Origin: Thermoleophilia bacterium
GTDB lineage: Bacteria > Actinomycetota > Thermoleophilia > Solirubrobacterales > 70-9
Direction of reading: 5' to 3'
DNA length: 64,000 bases
Assembly: GCA_016650125.1 (NCBI GenBank)
Contig: JAENWT010000005.1
Location: forward strand, 90,092-154,091
The translations under genes and the position numbers were made by a program. Under the pieces are notes generated by a model that was not told where the DNA came from, did not search any database, and worked only from the letters and a program-made list of their open reading frames with translations. Shown piece after piece: positions 1 through 8,488 of this stretch; within the stretch, counting starts at the first letter, position 1, and every line of letters starts with the position of its first letter.

Positions 1-921
1 ATGGGCCACATCGACATGATGTCGGCGACCCAGCCGTTCCTCTCGGGAGCGATCTCGAAGACCGTCAACATGCCGAGCACGGCGACGGTCGAGGACATCG
101 CCGAGGCTTACACCCGCGGCTGGGAAGGCGGCCTCAAGGCGCTCGCGATCTACCGCGACGGCTCGAAGACCGCCCAGGCGCTGCGCACCGATGCCCAGGA
201 CGAGAAGAAGGAGCCGGCCGGCGAGACCTCCGGCGCTCCCGAGGTCCCGGCGCGTCACCGCATGCCGAAGACCCGCCAGTCGGTCACCCACAAGTTCTCG
301 GTCGGCGGGCACGAGGGCTACATCACGGCCGGCAAGTACAGCGACGATTCGGTCGGGGAGATCTTCCTGACCGACATCGGCAAGGAAGGATCGACGATGC
401 GGGGCATGATGAATGCCTTCGCCACGGCGATCTCACTCGGCCTCCAGTACGGGGTGCCGCTCGAGGTGTTCGTCAACAAGTTCAGCTACATGCGGTTCGA
501 CCCGGAAGGCATCACCGGCAACCCGGAGATCCCCTTCGCCAAGTCGATGCCGGACTACATCATGCGCTGGCTCGCCTCGCAGTTCATCGATGACCCCGAC
601 TTCCTCGAGGAGCAGGGCATCATGACCCAGGAGGTTCGCAACCGCAAAGAGGCCGAGAACACCGGTATCAACCTGGAGAACGGCTCGGGCAACGGCAGCG
701 GAAACAGCGATCACGCCGAGCCGACCGCGGACACCGGCGGAAGCGCGATGCCGGCAGGAGCCGCACTTACTGAGGACGTCCCGGTGGTCCCGGCCAAACT
801 CCACGTCACCAAGGGAGCCGCGGAACTCGGTCCGGCGTGTGACCAATGCGGAGGCATGATGCAGCGGACGGGCAGCTGTTACACCTGCTCGTCATGCGGC
901 AACAACACCGGCTGCGGCTGA
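1..921 (+). CDS. nrdJ: Vitamin B12-dependent (class II) ribonucleotide reductase, C-terminal part
   Basis: This is the C-terminal end of adenosylcobalamin-dependent ribonucleoside-diphosphate reductase, which makes deoxyribonucleotides for DNA synthesis in the cytoplasm. The window begins inside the gene, so the catalytic barrel is missing and the first ATG is only the first in-frame methionine visible. The stretch around residues 20-60 ([26 protein letters not shown]) matches the end of the NrdJ catalytic domain. Residues about 88-195 form the TSCPD domain typical of class II enzymes. A variable linker rich in Gly, Asn and Ser (about 225-260) precedes a cysteine-rich tail (CDQCGG and CSSCG near residues 280-306), which in this family is a zinc-binding or redox-shuttling tail. 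A strong intrinsic terminator follows, so this is the last gene of its transcript. Identification is based on family knowledge and is confident. Confidence 0.93.
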   Translation: MGHIDMMSATQPFLSGAISKTVNMPSTATVEDIAEAYTRGWEGGLKALAIYRDGSKTAQALRTDAQDEKKEPAGETSGAPEVPARHRMPKTRQSVTHKFSVGGHEGYITAGKYSDDSVGEIFLTDIGKEGSTMRGMMNAFATAISLGLQYGVPLEVFVNKFSYMRFDPEGITGNPEIPFAKSMPDYIMRWLASQFIDDPDFLEEQGIMTQEVRNRKEAENTGINLENGSGNGSGNSDHAEPTADTGGSAMPAGAALTEDVPVVPAKLHVTKGAAELGPACDQCGGMMQRTGSCYTCSSCGNNTGCG

Positions 922-947
922 CCGCCTGAGACACACCTCGCTTCACG

Positions 948-982
948 AAACCCCGGCAAGGTCGCCGGGGTTTCTCTTTTTG
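948..982 (+). terminator. Rho-independent terminator after nrdJ
   Basis: A perfect 10-bp stem (aaaccccggc / gccggggttt) with a 6-base loop is followed by ctcttttt. It begins 27 bases after the nrdJ stop codon and reads in the same direction. Confidence 0.9.
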
Positions 983-1016
983 TGCAGCGGTTCTCCTTTC
1001 GTACGATGATGCAGGC

Positions 1017-1584
1017 ATGGGTCCCGCCAGACCGGTTCCTTCACCAGGTCGATCGCTCATCGCCGCAATGGTGCTGACAGGACTCTGCTTTGCATTCCTC
1101 GTCTTCGCGACGCTGCGATCCGACAGCAGCCTGCTGATCGACACCTCCTACTACGGCGTCATGGTTCTTGCCGTCGGCCTCGTTGCTGCGAGGGTCCTCT
1201 CCACGTCGGTCGAGCGCGGAGCCTGGGTCCTCATGACTCTCGTCCTGGTTTGCGATCTGGCCGCCGACCTGACGTGGACCTATCTCGACCTGCCCTTCCC
1301 CTCGGTCGCCGATGCCCTCTGGCTAGCCTCTTACGTCTTCCTGTTCGGCGCGCTGATCCTGCTCGGCCGGGACCGGCTGGGCCGGACCGGAAAGGCCATC
1401 TGGCTTGACGGCATCATCGTCACACTGACCTTGTCCTCCCTGGGGGCCGCCCTGATACTGCCGGCAGTTCGACCCCGACGTGGTGAAGGTTCTGATCGAC
1501 GTACTGAACGAGGAACCCGCCGACGGCCCACCGGGTAGCGACCCGATCACGATAGCGAGCGACAGTTCATCCCGAAGCGGCTGA
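1017..1584 (+). pseudogene. Membrane signalling protein (HD-GYP/GGDEF type) with a large internal deletion
   Basis: The open frame from 1017 to 1538 encodes a hydrophobic N-terminal region with about five membrane segments, including the stretch FPSVADALWLASYVF seen in multi-TM sensor regions of actinobacterial cyclic-di-GMP proteins. After residue ~149 (ALILPAV) the protein turns into Arg-rich nonsense. In a different frame, 1465-1584 encodes QFDPDVVKVLIDVLNEEP and ends at TGA 1582; QFDP-x-VV is the usual C-terminal signature of HD-GYP phosphodiesterase domains. The simplest reading is that the middle of one gene, carrying its GGDEF and/or HD-GYP domains, was removed, joining the membrane part to the last ~40 codons out of frame at about 1464/1465. 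The domain assignment of the remnants is inference from short motifs. Confidence 0.6.
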
Positions 1585-1594
1585 CCACTGTCGG

Positions 1595-1888
1595 TCAGCT
1601 GTCTGACCGAGCGCCCGGGTCGGTGAGTATCGCCCGCCGCTCCCGGTAGTCGTCCGGTGAGATTGCCCCTTCGGCAAATCGGCGATCGAGAATACGCAGC
1701 GGATCGTCGTCAGGCTTGGCTTGGGCGGTCCTGGAGCTTCCGATCTCACGCAGCAACCAGATGATCCCGACGATTACAAGGCCCCAGAAGAGGATCATCC
1801 CGACAACCATAAAAACGTTCCAGCCCCCATCCCAGCCCATGTGACCGTCGTAATCGGCAAACGGAATTGAGAGAATGAGCGAGGCCAT
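1595..1888 (-). CDS. SHOCT-domain membrane protein
   Basis: Small membrane protein of about 97 residues. It has one strong transmembrane helix (VFMVVGMILFWGLVIVGIIW) after a short N-terminal segment rich in Gly and Trp. A C-terminal SHOCT-like motif follows (DPLRILDRRFAEGAISPDDYRERR), a short helical module common at the ends of small bacterial membrane proteins; its role is generally unknown and may be oligomerisation. The open frame could start at 1945, but the ATG at 1888 gives a shorter, more typical N-terminus. It points away from the ArsR operon and ends close to the broken gene at 1017-1584. No specific function can be assigned. Confidence 0.7.
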   Translation of the reverse strand: MASLILSIPFADYDGHMGWDGGWNVFMVVGMILFWGLVIVGIIWLLREIGSSRTAQAKPDDDPLRILDRRFAEGAISPDDYRERRAILTDPGARSDS

Positions 1889-1954
1889 CTGGGACCGACC
1901 ATAGCACAGGGACTTTTCATCACCCGCAGATTGTGTCGCTGGCACCTCGTCTTC

Positions 1955-1993
1955 GTACCACTATATCGCTATACAGCTAATTAGTGGTACAAT
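1955..1993 (+). promoter_or_regulatory. Palindromic operator / promoter region of the ArsR operon
   Basis: A 9-bp perfect inverted repeat (gtaccacta at 1955-1963 and tagtggtac at 1982-1990) with an 18-base AT-rich centre sits just upstream of the ArsR-family gene. TACAAT at 1988-1993 overlaps the right half-site and would serve as a -10 element, placing the transcript start close to the ATG at 2000, so a leaderless mRNA is possible. ArsR-family proteins commonly bind such repeats over their own promoter. No convincing -35 box was seen. Confidence 0.6.
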
Positions 1994-1999
1994 GTCTCC

Positions 2000-2341
2000 A
2001 TGGACATGCCAAGACCCCTTCCCGAACCACTTGTTGAACTGATTGCCCAGCGCTTCCGCGTCATCGGAGAGTCAATGCGCATCCGCCTCCTCGACACCCT
2101 TCGCGATGGCGAGATGACCGTCAGCGAGCTCGTTGGCACACTCGGAGGCACGCAGCAGAACGTCTCCAAGCACCTGGGCGTCCTGCATCAGGCGGGGATC
2201 GTGAATCGCCGCAAGGACGGAACGTTCGTCAGGTACAGCATCGGCGACGAAACGATCTTCGCCCTTTGCGACCTGGTCTGCGGCGGCCTCCGCGATCAGG
2301 TGTCCGAGCTTGACCAGATCCTGAGTTCGGGTGCCGCATGA
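2000..2341 (+). CDS. ArsR-family transcriptional regulator
   Basis: A 113-residue winged-helix regulator. Residues about 20-85 form the HTH, with the recognition helix near QQNVSKHLGVLHQAGIV (residues 52-68) and a beta-wing at RRKDGTFVRYSI. The only two cysteines, C90 and C94 in a CDLVC motif in the last helix, could sense metal, persulfide or electrophiles; this is inference. It heads an operon: its stop overlaps the start of the DUF2892 gene by 4 bases, followed by an MMPL transporter, OsmC and an AhpD-like protein. The palindrome at 1955-1990 is its probable binding site, giving autorepression released by the inducer. The downstream peroxide/thiol-type genes suggest a reactive sulfur, organic peroxide or toxic-compound response rather than arsenic, since no ars transporter or reductase is present. 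Confidence 0.88.
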   Translation: MDMPRPLPEPLVELIAQRFRVIGESMRIRLLDTLRDGEMTVSELVGTLGGTQQNVSKHLGVLHQAGIVNRRKDGTFVRYSIGDETIFALCDLVCGGLRDQVSELDQILSSGAA

Positions 2342-2598
2342 GCGCCCCGGAAGCATCGTGCTCGAGCCGCAAGAGCGGATGGACGCTTGAACGCGTGTTG
2401 TTCGCCATGGCCGGAACGATGACGCTGATCAGCGTCCTTCTGGTCGCCCTGATCTCGCCCTGGTTTCTGCTGCTCACCGCTTTCGTGGGCATCAACCAGT
2501 GGCTCTTCGTCGTCTTCGGTGCCTGCCCCGCATCACTGATCCTCGGCCGGCTCTTCGGCCTGCGCTCGGCCATCAGCCCCCAGGAAAATGCCCGATGA
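2338..2598 (+). CDS. DUF2892 (YgaP-like) inner-membrane protein
   Basis: An 86-residue protein with two transmembrane helices and the signature NQWLFVVFGACPASLIL, typical of the DUF2892 family. The same fold forms the membrane part of the YgaP rhodanese, where a cysteine lies near the membrane; here a Cys-Pro pair is kept. Members are often found with rhodaneses, persulfide dioxygenases and ArsR-type regulators, so a link to sulfur or thiol stress is plausible but inferred. It overlaps the ArsR gene by ATGA and the following MMPL gene by ATGA, so the three are probably translationally coupled. Confidence 0.82.
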   Translation: MSAPEASCSSRKSGWTLERVLFAMAGTMTLISVLLVALISPWFLLLTAFVGINQWLFVVFGACPASLILGRLFGLRSAISPQENAR

Positions 2599-4718
2599 GC
2601 GAAGCCACGAACGGTAACTACGGTCTGATCGGTCGGCTCGGCCACTACACGGCAACTCATTTCCGCGTGGTCCTGATCGCCTGGATCGTGATCGCCCTCG
2701 GGCTCGGATTCTTCGCACCGCGTGTCGAGACCGCGCTCTCGGGCGCCGGCTGGGAGGCCACCGGCTCCGAGTCGGTCGACGTACGACAGATGATCGACCA
2801 GAACTTCCAGGGCCTCTCCTCGAGCGCCCTCATGGTCGTCATCCACTCCCCGGACAAGACCTTCAACGACCCGGCGATCAAGCGCACGATCGCCCAGACG
2901 GAGTCCACCCTCAAGGCTGACTCACGGGTGAGCACCGTCGTTCCCCCGCAACCCGGGGTTTCGATCTCGAAGGACGGGCACACTGTGATCGTGCAGGCCG
3001 GAGCTGCCGCCGACTCGAACACGATGGTCCGCGCCGCCGACGACCTGAAGGTCGAGCTTCGGGACCTCCAGACCGAGGGCGTGGAAGTCTCACTGACCGG
3101 TGCCAGTGGCATGTGGTCGGACTTCAACACCGCCAACCGCGAGGCGATGATGAAGAGCGAGCTGATCTCCTGGCCGGTGACCCTGATCATCCTCGTGCTG
3201 GCCTTCGGCTCGCTGGTCGCCGCCGGCCTTCCGCTGATGCTCACCATCATCGGGCTGGTGGCCTCGGCCGGATCGCTCTATCTCGGAACCCAGATCCTCG
3301 ACATCTCGATCTGGGCGATGAACTTCGCGCTCATGTTCGCGCTTGCGCTCGGTATCGATTACGCGCTCTTTGTCGTTTACCGCTTTCGCGGCGCCTTATT
3401 CGGCTCCGAGGAGCCGGTCGAGCACGCCATCGCCGAGACAATGGACACCGCAGGCAAGGCCGTGCTGTTCAGCGGCATAACGGTGCTGATTTCACTGACC
3501 GCGGTGATGCTCGTACCATCGCCGGCATTCCGCTCGATGGCGCTCGGGATCATGATCTCGGTCATCTTCATCCTGGCCGCGACGCTCACTCTGCTGCCCG
3601 CCGTGCTGGGCAAGCTCGGCCCGCGGGTGGACAGGCTGGCATTGCCCTGGGTCCACTCGGGCGAACACCGCTCGCCGCGTTTCGCCGCCTGGGCCGAGCG
3701 CCTCTGGCGCCGCCCCCTTGCCTACGGCGCCGTCTCCCTGATCGTCCTGCTCGCGCTCGCCTACCCCGTGCTCGGGCTGGACACCGGTATGCCTTCGATC
3801 AAGGTCGTGCCGACCGAAGACAGTTCCAGGGTCGGCTATGGCCAAGTGCAGGAAGCGTTCGGTACGGGAGCCCCCGGCTCGGTGCAAATCGTCGCCAAGA
3901 AAGCCGATTCGACTTTGGCCGCCACCAAGGCGCAGAACGACCCGGGCGTGGCGCAGGTGATGGCCCCGATGCCCGGAGCCGACGGCACGAAGCTAATCCA
4001 GGTCGTGCCCACCACCGATCCCTCCGATCCCGCTACTGCAGCCACCATCGACCGGCTGCGTACGGACCTGCCCCCGGGCGCGCTCGTCGGGGGAGCCGTG
4101 GCCGAGAACCACGACCTCGAGTCGCTGCTGTCCTCGAAGACACCGCTCGTAATTGGAGTGGTGCTGATCCTCGGCTTCCTGCTGCTGCTGGTCGCACTAC
4201 AGGCACCGATCATCGCCGCGGTCGGCGTCCTCACCAGCCTGCTCGGCACTGCCGCGGCCTTCGGGGTCGCCCGCCTGATCTTCCAGCAGGGGCACCTCAG
4301 CGGCCTGCTCGGATTCGAATCCCAGGGCTTCCTGGACGCCTGGGGGCCGGTGTTTTTCTTTGCGATGATCTTCGCCATCTCGATGGACTACACCGTGTTC
4401 CTGCTGGCGAGCGCCAAGGAACAATGGGACAAGAACCACGACGCCAAGGAGGCCATGGTCGACGGCCTCGCCCACAGCGGCAGGGTCATCTTCGCCGCGG
4501 CCGCCGTGATGGTCGCCGTGTTCTTCACCTTCGCCCTTTCCGGCCCCCTGCCGCCAAAGGAGATGGGCGTCATCCTCGGTGTCGCCGTGCTCCTGGACGC
4601 ATTCCTGGTCCGGCTGCTCCTGCTGCCCGTGCTCCTGCGCCTGCTGGGTACGCGTGCCTGGTGGCTGCCGAAGTGGCTTCGGCGCATCCTCCCCGACGTG
4701 AAATTCGGACACGGCTGA
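2595..4718 (+). CDS. MMPL/RND-family membrane transporter
   Basis: A 707-residue RND-type exporter of the actinobacterial MMPL class, which moves lipids or hydrophobic compounds across the membrane using the proton gradient. The protein is a tandem duplication: each half has one N-terminal helix, a large extracytoplasmic loop and a bundle of five or more helices. The conserved membrane motifs GIDYALFVVYRFR (first half) and SMDYTVFLLASAKEQW (second half) mark the proton relay region. The start was chosen at ATG 2595 because it overlaps the DUF2892 stop (ATGA) and gives MSEATNGNYG followed by the first helix; an in-frame ATG at 2499 would lie inside the preceding gene. Under control of the ArsR gene, it is probably the efflux arm of the operon. 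The substrate is unknown. Confidence 0.9.
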   Translation: MSEATNGNYGLIGRLGHYTATHFRVVLIAWIVIALGLGFFAPRVETALSGAGWEATGSESVDVRQMIDQNFQGLSSSALMVVIHSPDKTFNDPAIKRTIAQTESTLKADSRVSTVVPPQPGVSISKDGHTVIVQAGAAADSNTMVRAADDLKVELRDLQTEGVEVSLTGASGMWSDFNTANREAMMKSELISWPVTLIILVLAFGSLVAAGLPLMLTIIGLVASAGSLYLGTQILDISIWAMNFALMFALALGIDYALFVVYRFRGALFGSEEPVEHAIAETMDTAGKAVLFSGITVLISLTAVMLVPSPAFRSMALGIMISVIFILAATLTLLPAVLGKLGPRVDRLALPWVHSGEHRSPRFAAWAERLWRRPLAYGAVSLIVLLALAYPVLGLDTGMPSIKVVPTEDSSRVGYGQVQEAFGTGAPGSVQIVAKKADSTLAATKAQNDPGVAQVMAPMPGADGTKLIQVVPTTDPSDPATAATIDRLRTDLPPGALVGGAVAENHDLESLLSSKTPLVIGVVLILGFLLLLVALQAPIIAAVGVLTSLLGTAAAFGVARLIFQQGHLSGLLGFESQGFLDAWGPVFFFAMIFAISMDYTVFLLASAKEQWDKNHDAKEAMVDGLAHSGRVIFAAAAVMVAVFFTFALSGPLPPKEMGVILGVAVLLDAFLVRLLLLPVLLRLLGTRAWWLPKWLRRILPDVKFGHG

Positions 4719-4749
4719 TGCCGGTCCCGTCACAGAAACCGAGAACAAC

Positions 4750-5175
4750 ATGAGCTTCACCGCCACCGCCAAACCGATCGGCAACTCTCTCAGGCATGAA
4801 ATCAATGTGAATGGACGCCACGTGATCGTCACCGACGAGCCCGAGAGCCTTGGCGGCACCGACACCGGGCCGGCGCCCCACGAACTGCTGCCGGCCACCC
4901 TCGCTTCCTGCATCTCCACGACGGTTGCGTTGTACGCGAAGCGCAAGGACTGGGACCTGAACGGCCTGAGCGTGGACGTCACCTACGACAACGAGGCCGA
5001 GCCACGGAGTTTCGACGTGACCCTGCACCTCCCCGACGGACTCACAGAGAATCAGGTGGAGCGCCTTCGCCGAGTCGCCGACACCTGCCCGGTGCGCCGG
5101 GCGCTCGAGGGCGACTTCGTCTTCGACGAGCGAACCGAGGCCGGCGAAGACCAACAGCCCGTCGGCCTCGTGTGA
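4750..5175 (+). CDS. OsmC/Ohr-family protein
   Basis: A 141-residue OsmC-like protein. The two cysteines of the family's redox pair are present: C54 (LASCIST) in the central helix and C113 (DTCPVRRAL) near the C-terminus. OsmC/Ohr proteins reduce organic hydroperoxides, and some act on persulfide-type substrates; the DTCPV-R motif resembles the OsmC branch more than strict Ohr. It follows the MMPL gene by 31 bases and its stop overlaps the GTG start of the next gene, so it belongs to the same operon. Its presence with an AhpD-like protein suggests that the ArsR regulator responds to a thiol-reactive or peroxide stress. Confidence 0.88.
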   Translation: MSFTATAKPIGNSLRHEINVNGRHVIVTDEPESLGGTDTGPAPHELLPATLASCISTTVALYAKRKDWDLNGLSVDVTYDNEAEPRSFDVTLHLPDGLTENQVERLRRVADTCPVRRALEGDFVFDERTEAGEDQQPVGLV

Positions 5176-5645
5176 ACTTGAGATCCTTTTCCTCACCAGG
5201 GGACGCCGTCTGGAAGGTCGTCGGCGTGCTTCGGAATGGCCGCGCGCTGGGCGACGTTTACCTGCGCGGGCGGCTGACGCCGCGCGAGCGTGAGCACATC
5301 ATGGTCGCGGTAAGCAGGGTCAACGCCTGCCAGGGATGCACCTACGTTCATGAGCGCTGGGCCCTGCGGGCCGGCGCGACGCACGAAGAGCTTCGGAATC
5401 TGGAGATCGGCGATCTGAGCGGCCTTGACGACCGCGGTCGCGCCGCCGTCGCATATGCCACCGCCCGGGCCGAGGCCGACTTCCTCGGGACTCATTCCGC
5501 CGATGCCGCGGCCGCATCAGAAAGGCTGACGCCGCGCGAGATAGCCGCCGTCGAGGCGGTCGCCCGAGCTATGGCCCTTGCAAGCCTGACCGTAAACACG
5601 GCCGAGTCGGCCGTGGCCGGCATCAGGCGTCGCTCGCACTCCTGA
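5172..5645 (+). CDS. AhpD-like / carboxymuconolactone decarboxylase-family protein
   Basis: A 157-residue alpha-helical protein of the AhpD/CMD family. The AhpD-type active site C-x2-C-x3-H is present as C53, C56 and H60 in NACQGCTYVHERWA. In AhpD this pair passes electrons to a peroxiredoxin. The start is GTG 5172, overlapping the OsmC stop codon (GTGTGA), which argues for coupling and for this being the last gene of the operon that starts at 2000. No peroxiredoxin is in the window, so the electron acceptor may be the OsmC protein; this is inference. Confidence 0.85.
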   Translation: MNLRSFSSPGDAVWKVVGVLRNGRALGDVYLRGRLTPREREHIMVAVSRVNACQGCTYVHERWALRAGATHEELRNLEIGDLSGLDDRGRAAVAYATARAEADFLGTHSADAAAASERLTPREIAAVEAVARAMALASLTVNTAESAVAGIRRRSHS

Positions 5646-5795
5646 GGTTCCCCCGCCGCCTGCGCCTGTTGTCCAGGGCTTCGGATTGCTCGTCCTCTTG
5701 TGCTGACGCATTCCCGTCGCGGCTTGCCCTTGATGCTATCGTCGTTGGCGGTCGCCTCTGCGGAATGTCGGGGTGGCTGCCAACAGAGCGGGTTC

Positions 5796-7760
5796 GTGGT
5801 GAAGTCAGGGGTCTTACGGGTAGTGATCGCTAAAGCAGTGATCGCTGTCTGTCTGCTGTTCGGTGCCGTGGCCGCCGATGGCGCCGCAGCGTCGACCGGG
5901 GACCTCACCCAGAAAGCCGGCACCGCCGGCTGTATCTCAGAGACCGGAGCGGGACCATGCGTGGATGGGACCGCACTCAGCGATTCGAACGCGGTAACGG
6001 TCAGCCCCGATGGCAAGAGCGCTTACGTTGCATCCAACACCAGCGACGCGGTCGCGGTTTTCGATCGCACCACCGACGGCACACTTACGCAGAAGGCAGG
6101 CACTGCTGGCTGCATCTCCGAGACGGGTGCCGGTCCGTGCGTCGATGGGACTGCTCTCAATGGTGCCGGCTCGGTGACCGTCAGCCCCGATGGCAAGAAT
6201 GCCTATGTCGCGTCCTTCGATAGCAACGCGGTTTCGATTTTTGACCGATCACCGGACGGGACGCTCACCCAGAAGGTCGGCACTGCGGGCTGCATCTCGG
6301 AGACCGGCGCCGGTCCCTGCGTAGACGGGACCGCGCTCAGTACTGCCAGATCAGTCGCAGTCAGCCCCGACGGCAAGAGCGCCTACGTCCTGGGTTTTTC
6401 CAGTGACGCTGTCGCGGTGTTCGACCGCGCCGCGGACGGCACACTTACGCAGAAGGCAGGTACGGCGGGCTGCATCTCGGAGACCGGAGCCGGCCCCTGC
6501 GCAGACGGGACGGCAATCGCCCACCCGATCGTTGTCACGATCAGTTCCGACGGCAAGAACGCCTACATAGCATCCTCAATGAGCGGAGCCGTTTCGGTGT
6601 TCGATCGAGCTTTGGACGGCACGCTAACCCAGAAATCCGGTAACGCGGGCTGTATTTCCAACACCGGAGCCGGCCCCTGCGCAGACGGGACGGCACTTGG
6701 CGGTGCCAACTCGGTGTCGATCAGCCCCGACGGCAAGAGCGCCTACGCCTCGTCTTTGCTCAGCGATGCTGTGGTGGTGTTCGATCGAGCGGCGGATGGC
6801 GAGTTGACCCAAAAGGCTGGTACGACGGGCTGCTTCTCTGACACCGGAGCTGGACCCTGCTCCGATGGGACGGCACTCGTGGGCGCCACCTCGGTGGCGG
6901 TCAGCCCCGACGGCAATAGCGCCTACGTTACGGCCTCTGGGAGCTACTCGGTGGCGGAGTTTGATCGCGCCATGGACGGCAGCTTGACTCAGAAGCCCGG
7001 GACGGCGGGCTGCATCTCGGAGACGGGCGCCGGTCCTTGCGGTGACGGAACGGCAATCGCCTACCCCAACTCGGTGGCGGTCAGCCCCGATGGCAGGAAC
7101 GCCTACGTCGTATCCCTCATCAGCGATGCCGTCGCCGTCTTCGATCGCGAGCCGGCACCCTCCGGCATCAAGGTCGAGCCTCTGAGCCTCGGATTCGGCA
7201 CCGTAGAGGTCGGTCGGCAGAGCGCGACCAAGAGCTTCACGGTGAAGAGCATCGGAACGATCCCGTTGTCTCTCGGAACGATCTCATCCGCGGGTACCAA
7301 CCCGGCTCAGTTTTCGGTCGATGCCGACACCTGCTCATCCAGGACACTTCCGGTGAACGCAACCTGTACGGCGACGGTGACGTTCACGCCCTCCAGCGCA
7401 GGTTCGAAGACCGCCAACCTGAAAGTCATGAACGACTCACCCACCGGAGCCGTTTCAGTGGCGCTGAGCGGCATCGGAAAGGCCAAGTCGGCACCGAAGA
7501 CCACCTTCAAGCAGCGACCGAAGAAGAAGTACGTGACCAGGAAGAGGGCCGTCAGGAAGATCAGGGTCGCGTTCAAGAGCAACCAGGCCGGCGCAAAGTT
7601 CAAATGCAGGCTCGACCGCAAGAAGTTCAGGAAATGCAAGTCGCCGCACTTCCTGAAAAAGGTCAAGTCCGGCAGGCACGTGTTCAAGGTCAAGGCCAGC
7701 AAGGACGGAAAGACCGGCAAGCCGGCAGTCACGAAGTTCAGAGTGGTACGCAAGAAGTAG
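5796..7760 (+). CDS. Secreted seven-repeat beta-propeller protein with ASH-type domain
   Basis: A secreted protein of about 650 residues. The start is uncertain: GTG 5796 gives a short basic N-terminus followed by a hydrophobic signal sequence (VIAKAVIAVCLLFGAVAADGAAAS); in-frame starts exist from 5700. Seven repeats of exactly 60 residues follow (LTQKAGTAGC, ETGAGPC-DGTA, VSPDGK-AYV, VAVFDR), one per blade of a seven-bladed propeller of the lactonase/YVTN type. Each blade carries two cysteines. Next is an ASH/choice-of-anchor-D-like domain (IKVEPLSLGFGTVEVG, ATVTFTPSSAG) and a Lys/Arg-rich C-terminal module with two close cysteines (FKCRLDRKKFRKCKSP), a form common in secreted proteins of this bacterial group. 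It is probably a cell-surface or extracellular binding protein; no ligand can be named. Confidence 0.8.
   Translation: MVKSGVLRVVIAKAVIAVCLLFGAVAADGAAASTGDLTQKAGTAGCISETGAGPCVDGTALSDSNAVTVSPDGKSAYVASNTSDAVAVFDRTTDGTLTQKAGTAGCISETGAGPCVDGTALNGAGSVTVSPDGKNAYVASFDSNAVSIFDRSPDGTLTQKVGTAGCISETGAGPCVDGTALSTARSVAVSPDGKSAYVLGFSSDAVAVFDRAADGTLTQKAGTAGCISETGAGPCADGTAIAHPIVVTISSDGKNAYIASSMSGAVSVFDRALDGTLTQKSGNAGCISNTGAGPCADGTALGGANSVSISPDGKSAYASSLLSDAVVVFDRAADGELTQKAGTTGCFSDTGAGPCSDGTALVGATSVAVSPDGNSAYVTASGSYSVAEFDRAMDGSLTQKPGTAGCISETGAGPCGDGTAIAYPNSVAVSPDGRNAYVVSLISDAVAVFDREPAPSGIKVEPLSLGFGTVEVGRQSATKSFTVKSIGTIPLSLGTISSAGTNPAQFSVDADTCSSRTLPVNATCTATVTFTPSSAGSKTANLKVMNDSPTGAVSVALSGIGKAKSAPKTTFKQRPKKKYVTRKRAVRKIRVAFKSNQAGAKFKCRLDRKKFRKCKSPHFLKKVKSGRHVFKVKASKDGKTGKPAVTKFRVVRKK
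5904..7150 (+). repeat. Seven tandem 180-bp coding repeats
   Basis: The blade-encoding units begin at 5904, 6084, 6264, 6444, 6624, 6804 and 6984, a strict 180-base period with no indels. Adjacent units are very similar over their first third (the TAGC-SETGAGPC region) and diverge in the part encoding the blade edge, which suggests recent amplification or gene conversion. Confidence 0.9.
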
Positions 7761-7779
7761 CGTCGCGTGGCGTCGCAGG

Positions 7780-8457
7780 TTAAGTAAGGCCGGTTTCCCT
7801 GATCGTCAGGTTTAGCCGGCCGCCGGTCAGGCCGCACTGAGGGCTTGCAGTCCCGGGTCTCAACTTCGTCACTCCATGGAAGGCGTACCGGGAATCTCCT
7901 CCGAATACGAAAAGATCGCCTGACTTCAGCTCGATGTCGGTCCATGGTTTGTTGCGGTTTTCGGTGTTGCCGAAACGGAAGACGCAGGTGTCGCCGAGGC
8001 TGAGTGAGACCACCGGGGCGTCGGACTGCTCGTCCTTGTCCTGGTGGAGGCCCATCTTTGCGACTTCGTCGTAGAAGTTGATCAGCGCCGCGTCGGGCTC
8101 GTAGGCATCTGCAGCAGCCTGGTCGCCGTGGGCATCGGCGACGCCCCGCTTCGCCATCTCTTTCAGCCAGTCGGGGAATGGCAGTATCTCCTGGCCATCG
8201 AGGTCGTCCGCCGTGCGCGAATACCGGTATGGCAACCAGTGCCAGCCGAGACTGACCATCTTCACCGACATCTGCCCGCCACGCCCGACCTTCGGGTGGC
8301 GCATCGGCGTCGGGCCTTGAGCCCACTGCCGGCAGCTTTCGACCAGCTTGCGCTGTTCCTCCAGGCTCAGCCAGCCGGGAACGTGAACTGCGCCGGGCGC
8401 GATCTCGACCGGCTCCCCTTTTGCGCGTTCCGGTTCGGACTCAAAGAGCTGATCCAT
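7780..8457 (-). CDS. AlkB-like 2-oxoglutarate/Fe(II) dioxygenase
   Basis: A 225-residue AlkB-family enzyme. AlkB proteins oxidatively remove methyl lesions such as 1-methyladenine and 3-methylcytosine from nucleic acids using Fe(II) and 2-oxoglutarate. The iron ligands are visible as H138 and D140 (GLHQDKDE) and H194 (YAFHGV). The 2-oxoglutarate-binding arginines are in the C-terminal GRLNLTIRETG. An NFYD motif at 127-130 matches the usual N-x-Y-x4-G-x-H-x-D arrangement. It is a single gene facing the M15 peptidase gene, whose stop lies about 30 bases upstream. No Ada-type regulator is nearby. Confidence 0.9.
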   Translation of the reverse strand: MDQLFESEPERAKGEPVEIAPGAVHVPGWLSLEEQRKLVESCRQWAQGPTPMRHPKVGRGGQMSVKMVSLGWHWLPYRYSRTADDLDGQEILPFPDWLKEMAKRGVADAHGDQAAADAYEPDAALINFYDEVAKMGLHQDKDEQSDAPVVSLSLGDTCVFRFGNTENRNKPWTDIELKSGDLFVFGGDSRYAFHGVTKLRPGTASPQCGLTGGRLNLTIRETGLT

Positions 8458-8488
8458 CCCGTAACGGTCGCACAGGTGGCGAGGTTAC

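Noticed and set aside
3113..4753. 546-codon open frame in another frame of the MMPL gene
   Set aside because: Arg/Ala/Gly-rich shadow; the MMPL frame has full-length family motifs.
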